DNA of 64,000 nt from Rhabdophis nuchalis. Taxonomy: Eukaryota > Chordata > Lepidosauria > Squamata > Natricidae. Position numbers and translations under genes: made by a program. Positions 44,095-54,671 of the stretch are shown piece after piece. Within the stretch, counting starts at the first letter, position 1. Each line of letters opens with the position of its first letter. Location of the stretch: assembly GCA_039707465.1 (NCBI GenBank), contig CM077648.1, forward strand, positions 19,444,119 to 19,508,118, in the 5' to 3' direction. Below the pieces are notes generated by a model, which saw only the letters and a list, made by a program, of their open reading frames with translations, searched no databases and was not told where the DNA came from.

Positions 44095-44329
44095 CCATGG
44101 TTTCCTGATAATAAGGCTCCTGAAATAAGCACTCGGCCTTATTTTTGGGGAGGTCTTATTATTTTTGAGGTGCAGGAGGCAGTGAGTGTGGTCACCTCAT
44201 GGCTGCTGCTACTGCATTTCAATATTTTTGGGACGGCTTATTTTCAGGAGAGGGCTTATTTTAGCATATGCGCTCAAAAGCCTGATTGGGATTATTATCT
44301 GGGGAGGTCTTATTTTCAGAGAAACAGGG
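44095..44329. mobile_element. DNA MITE (TTTTCCCGAAAATAAGAC family)
   Basis: CCATGGTTTCCTGATAATAA at the left and TTTTCAGAGAAACAGGG at the right, with TA on both sides (44093-44094 and 44330-44331). The interior includes TTTTTGAGGTGCAGGAGG, as in the 20788 copy. Confidence 0.78.
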
Positions 44330-44439
44330 TATGTTTGTACTCTCAATAGACAGCTCAAATGTCTATTTTTAAAAGCACTATCCTTCAGGGAAATTGCTTG
44401 TTTCTGCCATGTTTGCTTTCCTTTTTGTTGTGCTAATTG

Positions 44440-44912
44440 AAAACTTTACAAGCCACAGTTTAATTTCCAGAAGTGCTTAGATCCATAGCAAATACTCAGA
44501 TGCATATTTTGCAATTCGTTCACATCATCTGATAAACCTTGTCACTGTGATTAATAAGTCATGAGTTGTATCCTAGTGTGACAGTTGCACTTTCCAATTA
44601 CATCTAATTAAGCAAATCATAGCTTCGTCTACTAATTAACTTTGTTATTTGTCTCACTTTCCCCTCCTATGAGTAACGAATTTGTCTCTGGATAGTTAGA
44701 AGGATGTATCTAGGGATGAAAATTATATTAGTTTCCTGGAAACAAGCAGTAGGACATTATTTGCATTTTTATGTCCTACATATGGGTGTTTGAGGGTGTA
44801 TGAGTATTCATCAGGACACACAATATGTAAATTGGTAGTGATATTAGAGGTCCTGCTCAAAACTGAGAACCTTCCCTTGATAGAAACAGATTTTGTTTGT
44901 GGAAACACCTAA
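44440..44912. other. Repeat-poor intronic DNA with TAATTA motifs
   Basis: No recognised transposon. Homeodomain-type TCTAATTAAGC and CTAATTAACTT sites occur within about 35 bp of each other (44604-44642). A regulatory role is speculation from motif content alone. Confidence 0.3.
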
Positions 44913-44920
44913 CATTAGAA

Positions 44921-45042
44921 CAAGAGTGTCATACTCTCGACCCACAGCCCAGATGTGTCAAGCGCTGGCCATGCCCACCCGTTTTACCGAAGGGGGAAAA
45001 AGTCACAATACATCACATGATGACAAGAGTTTGACACCCCTG
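44921..45042. mobile_element. Short hAT MITE (CAGGGGTGTCAAACTC family)
   Basis: Left CAAGAGTGTCATACTC, right GAGTTTGACACCCCTG. Flanks CATTAGAA and TGTTAGAA agree at six of eight. The interior closely resembles 4228-4362 (GAAGGGGGAAAAAGTC). Confidence 0.8.
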
Positions 45043-45049
45043 TGTTAGA

Positions 45050-45545
45050 ACATTACTGATCCTTTTTATAAGAGTTTTTCCTATGGTTTAATTAGTAAAA
45101 ATAGTCATTCCTGCAACTAGATTGTTTATATTTAGGTTTTGGACATAGCTAACAAAATAGTAGATGCCCTATCTTGTATATGATCTCCAAGGATTGCCTG
45201 TCAATTAGTTGAAGTTGTGCAATTACTCAACAACTCTGCACCAACAGGGTCAGTCAAAAGGCCACGGTGTACTGCCAGTGCTGAAGTTCAGCTTACTAAT
45301 AGCAGTACTGAAACCATGGAATTCAAAGTATAAGGTCTCCAATAACCTCCGGAACACTTCATGTACCTAAATCACCTTTCCTTACAATGGCTACCTAGTA
45401 GAGTGAGAGAGAGAGAGATGGGACGAGGTTATCACCAAATAGAGATTGCAATTCATCATGGGTTTACCTTGTAGCTTTGAATTTTGAATTACTAACTAAT
45501 TAGTTTCGAATTACTAACATTTAAAGACTTTTTTACCCTACTTTT
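45050..45545. other. Intronic DNA, no feature recognised
   Basis: A short GA run lies at 45402-45418. No other feature recognised. Confidence 0.45.
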
Positions 45546-45547
45546 TT

Positions 45548-46220
45548 TTATTGAGGGAATGTGACCACATTCGTAAGCAGCTAAGGAGTCATTGCCAATT
45601 TATAACCTTTTTGTACCACAGTTAAGCAAATTACTCAGTTGTTAAATGAATCACACAGTCATTAAGCGAATCCAGTTTTCCCCATTGATTTGCCTTTGGG
45701 AAAATGGCTAGCCCCCAGGGACAAGGCAATCTATATATATAAAAAAATGGCTGTTGTGTGTATGTCCCAGCATAACTCTGGAACGCCTTGAGAAATTTCA
45801 ACCAAACTTGGTACACAGATGATTTACTCTCTGGAGAAAAACACTGAGGGGATAGGACACCCTTAACACTCATTGGGGTGTGTGTTCTGTTAAGATACAG
45901 ACTGTTGTGCCTTAAAATAGCTTCTACTGCACTGCAGTAAAATGGCTTCTACTGTACAGTGCAGTGAAGTGGCCAATCCGAAAACTCCAACATTAGAAAT
46001 TAGGTTTGGTCTGGACATTTCCCCCCTATAAATAAATACCTGGGCAACACCAGTTTATGAGCTAGTTGTAAATATATGCCGGTTACCAAATTTTGATCTT
46101 GTGACTATAAGGATGCGGCTAAAATCATAAATGCAAGTACCAGTCATAAATCATTGTTTCCAGCGCCGTTGTAATTTCAAATGGTCATTACATGAATAGT
46201 TGTAAGTTGAGAACTACCTG
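45548..46220. mobile_element. TA-type MITE (CAGGTAGTCC family) split by a Helitron
   Basis: Family sequence is recognisable at about 45590-45729 (CACAGTTAAGCAAATTACTC) and resumes at 46066 (TTGTAAATATATGCCGG), ending TTGAGAACTACCTG. The left tip is degraded. The break is filled exactly by the Helitron at 45730-46065. Confidence 0.75.
45730..46065 (+). mobile_element. Compact complete Helitron
   Basis: Begins TCTATATATATAAAAAAATG after a host A (45729) and ends CTAG (46062-46065) before a host T. A hairpin CTGG-GCAACA-CCAG lies at 46040-46053, nine nucleotides inside the end. At 336 bp it is non-autonomous and has no target duplication, as expected for rolling-circle insertion. The 5' motif is shared with the minus-strand Helitron at 4385-5930, but the interiors differ. 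Confidence 0.85.
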
Positions 46221-46224
46221 TTCT

Positions 46225-46840
46225 TGACAGTGTGAGGAAAACTACATGAATAATCACCTAATCCAAGCTTTATATTTCATATGTAGATTTTATGTCTAGA
46301 CAGTTTATAAGGTTATTTTGAAAGTATCTAATTAAGGCAGATATATAGTATCTCATTAGAGCTCCATGTTTTAGCATGCCACCATAATACATATATTTCC
46401 CTCAGTAAGGTTAAATGTTCCTATTATCCTTTGAATAATTGTTCATTTGCTAGAATAAGATTTTCATCGGTGCATTAATTTTCATAGGTGTTCTTGTTGC
46501 ACCTTTCTGTGTAACATTTGCAATATCACTCATTTAATAGTTCTTCTTCCTTGCCTGTTTTAATTCCAAGAATAATCTGTCACTCAATAAATAGCTGCAT
46601 TGGATTCCAACTTTCTTGTTTAACTCCAATTTACATTGTTCAATTATTAAATACAGTCCACTAATCAGTAGCGATAAGAGAATAGATAGTTCTGAACAGA
46701 GTAGAGGTTGTTTATTGGTAATATAATAATAATAATAATAATAATCTTTATTGTCATTGTAATAATAAAAATATGCAAAGCTTCAAATATAATATTTAAT
46801 GGGGATGCAAAACTATAACATTATCTTGTGGATGATGATG
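46225..46840. other. Intronic DNA with short (AAT)n
   Basis: A short ATA repeat lies at 46723-46745. No other feature recognised. Confidence 0.45.
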
Positions 46841-46845
46841 TATAA

Positions 46846-47122
46846 CAGTGGTGGGTTCCGGATCCTGTTGCAACTGGTATGGTGCAATGGGGCTGGGCGT
46901 CCATGACGCTCTGTGATGCCTCCGCGACACTTCAGCTGCTTGGTGGAGCATTGCGCAGGTACCATACGCTGCATGTATGGAAGCCCCGAACAACTCAAAT
47001 ACAGGTAAGGAGTGCGGGCAAGCGGGTGGGCCCTCCGGAGCACCGTACCAGAATGGTACCTGGTGCTCCCAGCAGGCACCGGTACGCCCGTACTGGGGGA
47101 TACAGGTCGTATCCCATCACTG
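46846..47122. mobile_element. hAT element (CAGTGGTGGGTTCCGGATC family)
   Basis: Left end CAGTGGTGGGTTCCGGATC, right end TCGTATCCCATCACTG. Flanks ATGTATAA and ATGTATAG form an 8-bp duplication with one mismatch. Confidence 0.85.
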
Positions 47123-47130
47123 ATGTATAG

Positions 47131-48005
47131 GTAAAGGAAATAGAGTTTGCTCTATCTTATTTAAAATAGACACAAAACTCCGTAATCTATCAGCACATAT
47201 CACCAATATGATAATGGAGGCTGTTATTTTCCCCTCAATGTCTGTAGCATGTTAAAAGTCTGGATAGTAGGCTTAACTCTAGCAAGATCAAATGGCTGTG
47301 AGCTTTATGATTCCCTGGATCTTGGAATTTTGACTCCAAGTGGCAGACAAAAAATGCAAATTTAAGGGTTCTCTTGAACCCATGGCTCCTTCTTGGAATT
47401 AGGTGTCCAGGAAGACCTTTGCATCAATCTAATCATTTCTGCTTCCTGGAAGGATAGGAATGCCTTGATTCCATTCAATGGAACAGTGTCATCTAGCAGG
47501 TACCAGAAGAAATGTGTTCTCAGTCATAGCTTATTCCGTTATGGGACAGTATCCTTCCGAAAGCTTGGATAGATCTGATTTTGTTAATCTTCTGTAAGCC
47601 TTGACTTTCCTCTCAGACTATGGGCAGAAATATTAGTTGAGTCCATAATGCAAAGTTGCTTAGTTTCTCTCTCCCCTGTTATAAGGGCCCCAATGGCAGT
47701 GTATTTTTTATGTGTGTTTATTTATTATCTTTGGCGGGGGCTGTGTAGATATTTAAACTCTTACATTTTCTTTTGTGTTATAATCCATTATTATTATAAT
47801 CCAATATTATATTATTGGATTGTTAAAATTCATAATTTATAGGAATTGTTGGTCAACAAGAGCCATTTTGTGGGAATGAGTAAACCATGAATGAATAAAT
47901 GAATGAATTGCCGTGTGACCCGTCCATCTGAATATTTAGGGAGGAGCTGCTAAAGATTGTGATTTTAACTGGCTGTGATTGCAAAAGCAGACCTTATTGA
48001 TGGTA
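47131..48005. other. Intronic DNA, no feature recognised
   Basis: No feature recognised. Confidence 0.45.
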
Positions 48006-48015
48006 ATGTCTATAC

Positions 48016-48124
48016 CAGGGATGTCAAACTTGTGGCCTGAGGGCCAGATGTGTCACGCTCTGGTCACACCCGCGCTCACTACGTCACATGACAACACAGT
48101 GCAGGCGCAAGTTTGACATCCCTG
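48016..48124. mobile_element. Short hAT MITE (CAGGGGTGTCAAACTC family)
   Basis: Left CAGGGATGTCAAACTTG, right CAAGTTTGACATCCCTG are near-perfect inverted ends. Flanks GTCTATAC and CTCTATAT match at six of eight. The shortest copy of the family here (109 bp). Confidence 0.82.
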
Positions 48125-48132
48125 CTCTATAT

Positions 48133-48600
48133 TGTGGAACACAAGGTGTCAGTGGTGCTATTTGATCCAGCCTTCTATAGGAAATGGACAGGCTGAGGGT
48201 AGGGTTAAAGGTATCATTAGTTTGGAGTCACTGCTCTGCCACAAGATATCCAAATTCAGCCCCCGTGAATTTCATTGATCCCTAGTTAGCACCAATTTGC
48301 CTTAACTATGTAGTCCAGATTCTTGTGTATAGGTAGCATGTAATAACCTTTTAACACAACTGCTGCCCTGATTATTTGTGCCTGACATATTCCTGTAAAT
48401 CAGGAAAATTGTGAAACCATTTTTTTTAGTGGGCCATCAAGCCCAATAACTCATCGGCAGTTAGTAGGAAATCTTTATTACTGTCATTGGGAAAGTAATT
48501 GTGATTTGTTTCTGGGAAGGTTTTTTTTGTGCCTTGCCCAGAGCCAGTTTGTGCAATGGAGGAATTTAGAACTATTGTAATATAAAACTTACAATAGGGG
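48133..48600. other. Intronic DNA, no feature recognised
   Basis: No feature recognised. Confidence 0.45.
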
Positions 48601-48602
48601 TT

Positions 48603-48966
48603 TGGAGGGACGCAATGCCTCGGTGGTTAAGATGTTGAGCTTGTCGATCAGAAAGGTCGGCAGTTCAGCGGTTCGAATCACTAGCGCTACGTAACAGAGT
48701 TGGCTCTTGTTACTTGTCCCAGCTTCTGCCAACCTAGCAGTTCAAAAGCATGTAAAAATGCAAATAGAAAAATAGTGGCCATTTTGGTAGGAAGGTAGCA
48801 GTATTCCTTGCGCCTTCGGCGTTTAGTCATGCCGGCCACATGACCACAGAGACTTCTTCGGAGAGCTCTGGCTCTTCAGCTTTGAAATGGAGATAAGCAC
48901 CGGCCCCTAGTGTTGGGAACCACTAGCACATATGTGCGAGGGGAACTTTTATCTTTTACCTTTAAT
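48603..48966 (+). mobile_element. Sauria-like SINE
   Basis: Head GGGACGCAATGCCTCGGTGG with box-B-like GGTTCGAATCA at 48670-48680. Body CTTGTTACTTGTCCCAGC and GGCGTTTAGTCATGCCGG. Tail TATGTGCGAGGGGAAC ending in a TTTTACC repeat. Full length. Confidence 0.87.
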
Positions 48967-48969
48967 ATA

Positions 48970-49470
48970 AAAATAAACATTACCAGACCCAGTAGTTGCA
49001 GAGATTTCTTAGTGTGTTGATACTCTTGAGCTAGACCCGATAATATTGTGAGAAGATTCCCTTGGTGGGTTTCCGAGGGAGAGGGCTGTAAATTGGGCAG
49101 TAGGATTAAATGGACAGGTATCAGGAGGACTTTCACAATTTATTGTCAACAATTTCAGCAGAACTGAATTGTAGGTTGTGGAACAATTTTACGAGACATG
49201 CATACTCTCTTGACTTCACGCAGCCTTTGGGAACAAAAAGAATACTCCTTTGGGACATATTTCTAAAATCTCTGAATTTCCCTTTAAACATTAAAAATAA
49301 ATTAATATTTTGATTGATAGGCTGTTGTACTAATGAACAACTAGCAATATTAATACTAATATTAATACTACTAAGCGTTGCTTAGTTTCACCTAACCCTT
49401 TTACTACTTTTTAAATAGCTTTTGTTTTAAAGGATACTGCTTAATTGTTAAATTTATTTGCCAATTGTTC
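48970..49470. other. Intronic DNA, no feature recognised
   Basis: No feature recognised. Confidence 0.45.
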
Positions 49471-49473
49471 CTA

Positions 49474-49830
49474 CAGGTAGTCCTCAACTTATGACCACAA
49501 ATTGAGCCCAGAGGTTTCTGTTGCTAAGTGAGATATTTGATAAGTGAGCTTCCCCTCCATTTTATGACCTTTCTTGCCACAGTTGTTAAGTGAATTCCTG
49601 TGGTTGTTAAGTTAGAAACACGATTGTGACGTGAATCTGCCTTTCCCATTGACAAGGTCGCAAAAGGAGATCACATGACCCTGGGACACTGCAACCGTCA
49701 TGAACATGAGTTGAATATTGATCACGTGACCTGCAAAGATTGTGTGAAAATGGCCATCAGTCTTCTTTTCCAGTGCCGTTCTAACTTTGAACGGTCACTA
49801 AATGAACTGTTGTAAGTCGAGGACTGCCTG
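49474..49830. mobile_element. TA-type MITE (CAGGTAGTCC family), best copy
   Basis: Inverted ends CAGGTAGTCCTCAACTTA and TAAGTCGAGGACTGCCTG are flanked by TA on both sides (49472-49473 and 49831-49832). TA target duplication points to the Tc1/mariner group. No transposase. The uninterrupted 357 bp serve as the reference for ordering the broken copies elsewhere. Confidence 0.88.
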
Positions 49831-49832
49831 TA

Positions 49833-50545
49833 TTTAAACAGCACAAGAACAAACAAACAAATTAATAGATTGCATCATTTTTAAAGTAGTGTACCTTCTT
49901 TTAGGAATTGTGACACAGGAGAGAGTACAGTTCAGGGAAAGCCCGCCAAGAACTAGAAGATGGAGATCAATTCTTTTAAGGAAGCCACCATTTTAAGCTC
50001 CTGAAGAAGACCTTGTTGGTCAAAATGCATTTGACAGATTTGGACATTTGGGCTTTCAATTTTAATTTCTAATAGCACCATCTACTCTTGAGTGTGATGC
50101 CTGTTTGGTAGCGAGACTTCTTGATAACACATTTATCAGACTGTTGTAAATGTGCTGGAGTTGCATGAATCTTATTCATCTATAGTTTACATCAAAGTGA
50201 TTTCCCCACCCTCCCTAATGACTGCTTGTGTTATTCAGGCTAGCTGCCATATTAGCGATTTTATTTATTCTTGATTTTATCTAAATGTATCTTTCGAAGA
50301 TGGAAAATTAAATCAGAAAAAAATGAAACCTAAATGGTTATTTTGTACATGTGATACAAAACAATACAATAGCAGAGTTGGAAGTGCTATGAAGTGCTAG
50401 TAATATACAATTGCATTCAGAATACTCCGAACTAAGAAAGGAAACTTTGGACTTTTTTTTTTGACTTGTCTCTGTTATGGTGAAAAGTAGAAATGAATGT
50501 TACTTCCACCATCCAATGTTTCTTATTTATGGTGGTTGATTCAGC
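49833..50545. other. Intronic DNA, no clear feature
   Basis: A short AATAGCAGAGTTGGAAG remnant near 50368-50384 looks like the last bases of a CR1 3' end. Nothing else recognised. Confidence 0.4.
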
Positions 50546-50553
50546 CTCCTGTC

Positions 50554-50796
50554 CAGGGGTGATCTGGTTCACCTGAACCGGTAGTAAAAAATGCTACTGG
50601 TTTGGGTAATCTAAATCGCATGGCACAGCGTATTCCCCCCACTCGTTGTTGTACTTACCTTTGCAGACTCAGAAGGCTTCAAAATGTTCCTTTTTTAGTG
50701 CTGCGCGGGCACGCCTAAGGCACGCATGTGCTCAAAGCGCCCACTTGGTAGTAGACTCACCGAACCGGTAGGAAACTTCAAAAGATTTCACTGCTG
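50554..50796. mobile_element. hAT MITE (CAGGGGTGATCTGG family)
   Basis: Starts CAGGGGTGATCTGGTTC and ends AAAGATTTCACTGCTG, flanked by the perfect 8-bp duplication CTCCTGTC (50546-50553 and 50797-50804). It contains GAACCGGTAGTAAAAAATG near the left and a reversed relative near the right. Confidence 0.82.
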
Positions 50797-50804
50797 CTCC
50801 TGTC

Positions 50805-51200
50805 CAACTCAAAATATATTTGTAGAAACTGGCCATCTGCTAAAGCCCCTTTAGGTCATACATCATGCTTATTTACATGAATAATTTATGGGGGGGGGGG
50901 ATGGTACCCTATTTTGTTTTCATTTTTCCAGCACTGAGTAAATTGGCCTAATTTTTTCATTTTATGGATATGTATCAGCATGCAGACTTAACAAAAGTAT
51001 GCTCTTAATTCTCGCCTACCTAGATCAACTTCTTTCTATATTTAACTCAACCCCTTTTCTTCCCACTTTTATTTTCACTTCTTCTTTTTTAGCATTTTGG
51101 CCACCTCCAGATTCTATTTGTCAATAGCACTTCTAGTGCTATAGAATTTCAGCACTCTATTTCCTGTTTGCTAGTATTATTTCTTCCACTGATCCTGACA
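50805..51200. other. Intronic DNA, no feature recognised
   Basis: A G-run lies at 50891-50900. No other feature recognised. Confidence 0.45.
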
Positions 51201-51204
51201 ATAA

Positions 51205-51280
51205 TGTCTAGATATGCTTGGCTTGTATTTCCCATGACCGACTTTGTTTAGTCTTGGAAGCTAAACAGGAGCAGGTTGAG
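51205..51280 (+). mobile_element. Possible 5S rRNA-like SINE remnant
   Basis: CTTGGAAGCTAAACAGGAGC resembles the 5S rRNA internal promoter core on the + strand, in a short diverged stretch. No body or tail was found. Confidence 0.35.
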
Positions 51281-51359
51281 ATAGTGGTTAAATTTGAGAC
51301 TACCAGGAAATTCCAAGATTATGGAGTAATTGAGGAATTAGAAAAAAAACCCACCAGTA

Positions 51360-51719
51360 CAGGTAATCCTCGATTTAGGACCACAATAGGCCAAAAATTT
51401 CTGTTGCCAAGTGAAACATTGGTTAAGTGAATTTTGCCCCATTTTATGATTTTTCTTGCCATACTTGCTAAATGAATCACTTCAATTGTTAAGTTAGTAA
51501 TACAGTTGTAAAGTGAATCTGGCTTCCCCATTGACTTTGCTTTTCAGAACATCTCAAAAGTTGACACCACAATTGTCATAATTATGAGCCAGTTGCCAAA
51601 CATCCGAATTGTGACACTGCAATGGTCACAAATGTGAAAAACGGTCATAGATTACCTTTTTCAGTCCAGTCGTAGCTTGGAACAGTCACTAAACAAACTG
51701 TCATAAGTCAAGGACTATC
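51360..51719. mobile_element. TA-type MITE (CAGGTAGTCC family)
   Basis: CAGGTAATCCTCGATTTAGG at the left, TAAGTCAAGGACTATC at the right, with TA on the flanks (51358-51359 and 51720-51721). Colinear with 49474-49830. Confidence 0.82.
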
Positions 51720-51724
51720 TATAG

Positions 51725-52030
51725 AAAGTAATGGTAAACCTCTTCTGTATTGTTGTTAAGAACACTAAGTAGCTATGTCCATGAGTTTAATTCTGAGGAG
51801 GCTTTATATATTTTCATGGCTTCCCTACACTGTAACATTAACATTTTTTTAAATTTTCTCCATCTTTTCCTTGTTCAGATTCTCACTTTTTCAATTCAGT
51901 GCTTTTTCTACTTCTGTTCTAAAATCCTATCTGTTCCATCTTTAATTTGCCATCTTTTATTTCACTACTTGTTATACTAGCATTTGGCCCACAAGACTGT
52001 GAATTCTGGTCCTCAGTTTTGTTCACTATC
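51725..52030. other. Intronic DNA, no feature recognised
   Basis: No feature recognised. Confidence 0.4.
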
Positions 52031-52034
52031 TGAG

Positions 52035-52169
52035 CAGGGGTCCCCAACCTTTGCAACTTTAAGTCTGAAGGACTTCAGCTCCCAGACTTCTCCAGCCAGC
52101 TTTGCTGGCTGGAGAATTCTGGGAGCTGAAGTCCTTCAGACTTAAAGTTGCAAAGGTTGGGGACCCCTG
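52035..52169. mobile_element. Hairpin hAT-type MITE
   Basis: A 135-bp near-perfect palindrome from CAGGGGTCCCCAACCTTTGC to GCAAAGGTTGGGGACCCCTG. The terminal 15 bases match the ends of the 716-1877 hAT. The inner core (GGACTTCAGCTCCCAGA with its complement) resembles the hairpins at 5322 and 35280. Flanks TATCTGAG and TGATAGAG are not a clean duplication. Confidence 0.88.
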
Positions 52170-52415
52170 TGATAGAGTTCAGTGCTAACATAGAAAATAA
52201 AACCAACAATCATGGGAGCAAAATATATCCAATAAAAGGAGAAATATATTTCAATATTACTTAAAATAGTTTTTTGGAGTTAGGAGTTATAACCATAAAA
52301 CGTCAACGTAGAGAATTATGTACCCACCTGCCTTACTATTAATTGGCAGTGTGCAGTATGCTACGTAAAAGAAAGTAAAAAATTCAATATATAAAAACAA
52401 TTCCTGCAAAGTAAA
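52170..52415. other. Intronic DNA, no feature recognised
   Basis: No feature recognised. Confidence 0.4.
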
Positions 52416-52418
52416 TCA

Positions 52419-52453
52419 CACACACACAAACACACACACACACACACACACAC
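52419..52453. repeat. (CA)n microsatellite
   Basis: About 35 bp of CA dinucleotides with one AAAC interruption. The minus-strand frames rich in Cys-Val are artefacts of it. Confidence 0.95.
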
Positions 52454-52679
52454 TCAAAAAGATCTTGTTTGCAAACTGTGCAAAGAATAGTAGGCTGCAA
52501 TGACAAAGAAAATCTAAAAGCTTTATTGAAGTAATCTCTTTGAATGAACACAAAAGACAAAATGTGGCATTCCATTGAGGACCTATGATGGACAAGCCGT
52601 ATATGCACAAGAGGACTGAGAAAATATCTACAGACTCCTCGCATCCTGGACATAAACTTATACCCACAAAACAACTCTA

Positions 52680-53075
52680 TAGGACACTGCATGTCAGAAC
52701 AGTTGGACACAAGGACAGGTCCCATGCCCCCGCCATGCCATCACTCTGCTAAACTGCTAATTCCCACAACAATGTCAAACTATCTAGAAAGGCAGTGTTA
52801 CCATCATTATTCTCACCTTCCCTATTACTTATCTTCTTATGACTATAACTTTATTGCTTGTCTCTTACGATTTATATTGTTTACTTAGTATCCTAGTATG
52901 ATTTATGTTGATTGCATATTTAGTATCCGTGGCTATTACTAAGTGTGGTATCTAATGTTTTATGATGAATGTATTTTTACAATGACTATGATCATGATCT
53001 ATCACTATTGTTGTATGTACCCTGAGAGCTTGTGCACCAGAGACAACTTCCTTGTGGGCCAATAAAGAATTCTAT
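52680..53075 (+). mobile_element. LINE 3'UTR, family uncertain
   Basis: An AT-rich stretch ends GTACCCTGAGAGCTTGTGC, ACAACTTCCTTGTGG and GCCAATAAAGAATTCTATTC. The GGCCAATAAAnAATTCTATTC ending is, as I recall, common to a reptile LINE family. The 5' limit and clade are not determined. Confidence 0.5.
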
Positions 53076-53281
53076 TCAGCATCTTTTGATCTGTTTCCGT
53101 TAAAAATAATTGAGAGAGGGAAGAGAAAAGCAATACTGAAGTGATGATGTTTAACTTAGTTTTAGGATGGAATATGGTAATATTCCATCATAAAATAATG
53201 CTAATATTGAATAGGAAATTGTACTTAATGCGGTAATTGTCATTACCCCCAGATTGTCATTGTGATTGCCAGAATGATATA

Positions 53282-53511
53282 CAGTAATCCCTCGTTTTTC
53301 GCGGCTTCATTTTCCGCGGCATCAGTGCTTCGCGGGTTTTTCAATAGCAAAAAAATGCATTGGTAGGAGGCAAGCGCCCCCTAGTGCTTGCTTTAAACGA
53401 TGTCCACCAACTCAAGTTTCCGGTATAGATATACAGAATCCTACTTCTCGGTTTTTCAGTTTCCGCGGAAGGGTCCGGTCCCGATTAACCGCGAAAAACG
53501 AGGGATTACTG
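53282..53511. mobile_element. pogo/Tigger-like MITE
   Basis: Inverted ends CAGTAATCCCTCGTTTTTCG and CGAAAAACGAGGGATTACTG are an exact match, between TA and TA (53280-53281 and 53512-53513). CAGT-type ends with a TA target are typical of pogo/Tigger elements of the Tc1/mariner superfamily. It is 230 bp and has no transposase. Confidence 0.88.
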
Positions 53512-53834
53512 TATTAACTCTCAGGTTGTTCTCCATTTTTTCTTTTTTTTATATTGAAAAAGTTTTATTGAGTTTACATTTTTTGTGGGGTAGGGTAAGG
53601 GTTACATAGAAATTTTGAGAGTGGTCACGTCAAAGTCGTCGGCTCCTCCGGAACCTCAAATTACATTATTAAAAAGAAAAAAAAGAAACATTTCACATAA
53701 CACTACAAGCTGGGAGCAAGTACATATTCCTAAATTTTTCAGTTATATACTGTCAGTCAATTGCAAAAATCCAGATTACAAATATCATACAATATTACTC
53801 AAAAGAAAAACCAGGGCAAAGTTATTTTTTAGAT

Positions 53835-54671
53835 CTAAGTCTCTTGGCAATTGTATCTTCCCCCTTCTCCCCCGGGCCCCCAGCGGGCGGGGCCATGGCT
53901 CCCCCTGCCCCCCCCTGGATCTTCTCCCAGGACAGAGGAATGTTTTTTAAGAAAGGCTTCCGCCTCAGCAACTGTTTTAATCTTTACTCTACCTCCTTCC
54001 CAGAACACCAGCATCCCTTCGGGTATCACCCACTTGAACCAGATCCCATGATCAAACAATGTTTTAGACAAGAAGGAAAATTTCCTTCTGGCTTCTCTAA
54101 TTTTTCTTGGAATCTGCTTCAAGATGGTAATCTCCTTTTGTTGGTAAATCATAGGACTCCCTCTTTGCGCCTTCAAGATTTCCTCTCTGGTTGACCTTCT
54201 AACAAATTTTACATGTATCTCTCTGGGTACTTCATTCATCCTAGCATATGCAGAATTTATTCTGTAGACTAGGTCAATGTCCCCTCTGATCTCATCTTTG
54301 GGTTTATGTAAATAGTCTGCAATAATTGTACTCATAAGATCAGGGAGACATTCACCATCCATCTCAGAAACATTCTGGAATCTCAAAAAATATGTCATCC
54401 TTTCCAAATCAATCCTAGTCACATGCGCATTTATTTCCACAACCTCATTAGAAACATTTTTAATCTCTCCCTTAGCCCCCTCCAGCCCCCCTTTCAATTC
54501 TTCATTCTTCTGTGTATTCTCAAGCACTTGTTTTCGAGTGTCCAATAGTTCCTTTTTAAAGTTGACATTTTCTGCCCTCTGAGCCTTAATTTCTGATACC
54601 AAATTTTGTATAACAGTTTCAAGGGCAGTCATTCTTTGTTCAAGGCTTGCGAGCGTTGCTTCTTGTGCCAT
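53835..54671 (-). CDS. L1-type ORF1 protein, 278 residues
   Basis: This frame encodes an L1 ORF1-type RNA-binding chaperone. About residues 1-85 form a coiled coil (MAQEATLASLEQRMTALETV with heptad spacing, then repeated Lys/Glu), which trimerises the protein in known L1s. About residues 88-165 are the RRM-like region (RMTYFLRFQNVSE, then a DIDLVYRIN block). About residues 165-240 are the C-terminal domain, with VPREIHVKFVRRSTREEIL and IWFKWVIPEGMLVFWEGGR. In known L1s these parts bind RNA and package the transcript. The final residues are rich in Gly and end in QET. Compared with the C-termini of the copies at 25911 and 58187, which end in RLRSQ plus one residue, this frame appears to shift by one nucleotide shortly before its stop, so the last few residues are probably not original. 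The start at 54671 is followed by a coiled coil without delay, supporting that ATG. No ORF2 follows. Confidence 0.85.
   Translation of the reverse strand: MAQEATLASLEQRMTALETVIQNLVSEIKAQRAENVNFKKELLDTRKQVLENTQKNEELKGGLEGAKGEIKNVSNEVVEINAHVTRIDLERMTYFLRFQNVSEMDGECLPDLMSTIIADYLHKPKDEIRGDIDLVYRINSAYARMNEVPREIHVKFVRRSTREEILKAQRGSPMIYQQKEITILKQIPRKIREARRKFSFLSKTLFDHGIWFKWVIPEGMLVFWEGGRVKIKTVAEAEAFLKKHSSVLGEDPGGGRGSHGPARWGPGGEGGRYNCQET

Noticed and set aside
48603..48966. tRNA gene suggested by box B GGTTCGAAT
   Set aside because: The following body and tail match the Sauria-like SINEs elsewhere in the window, so the tRNA-like head belongs to a retroposon. The same holds at 19226, 39138 and 63400.
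52384..52725. Cys-Val-rich minus-strand frames
   Set aside because: Translation of the (CA)n microsatellite.
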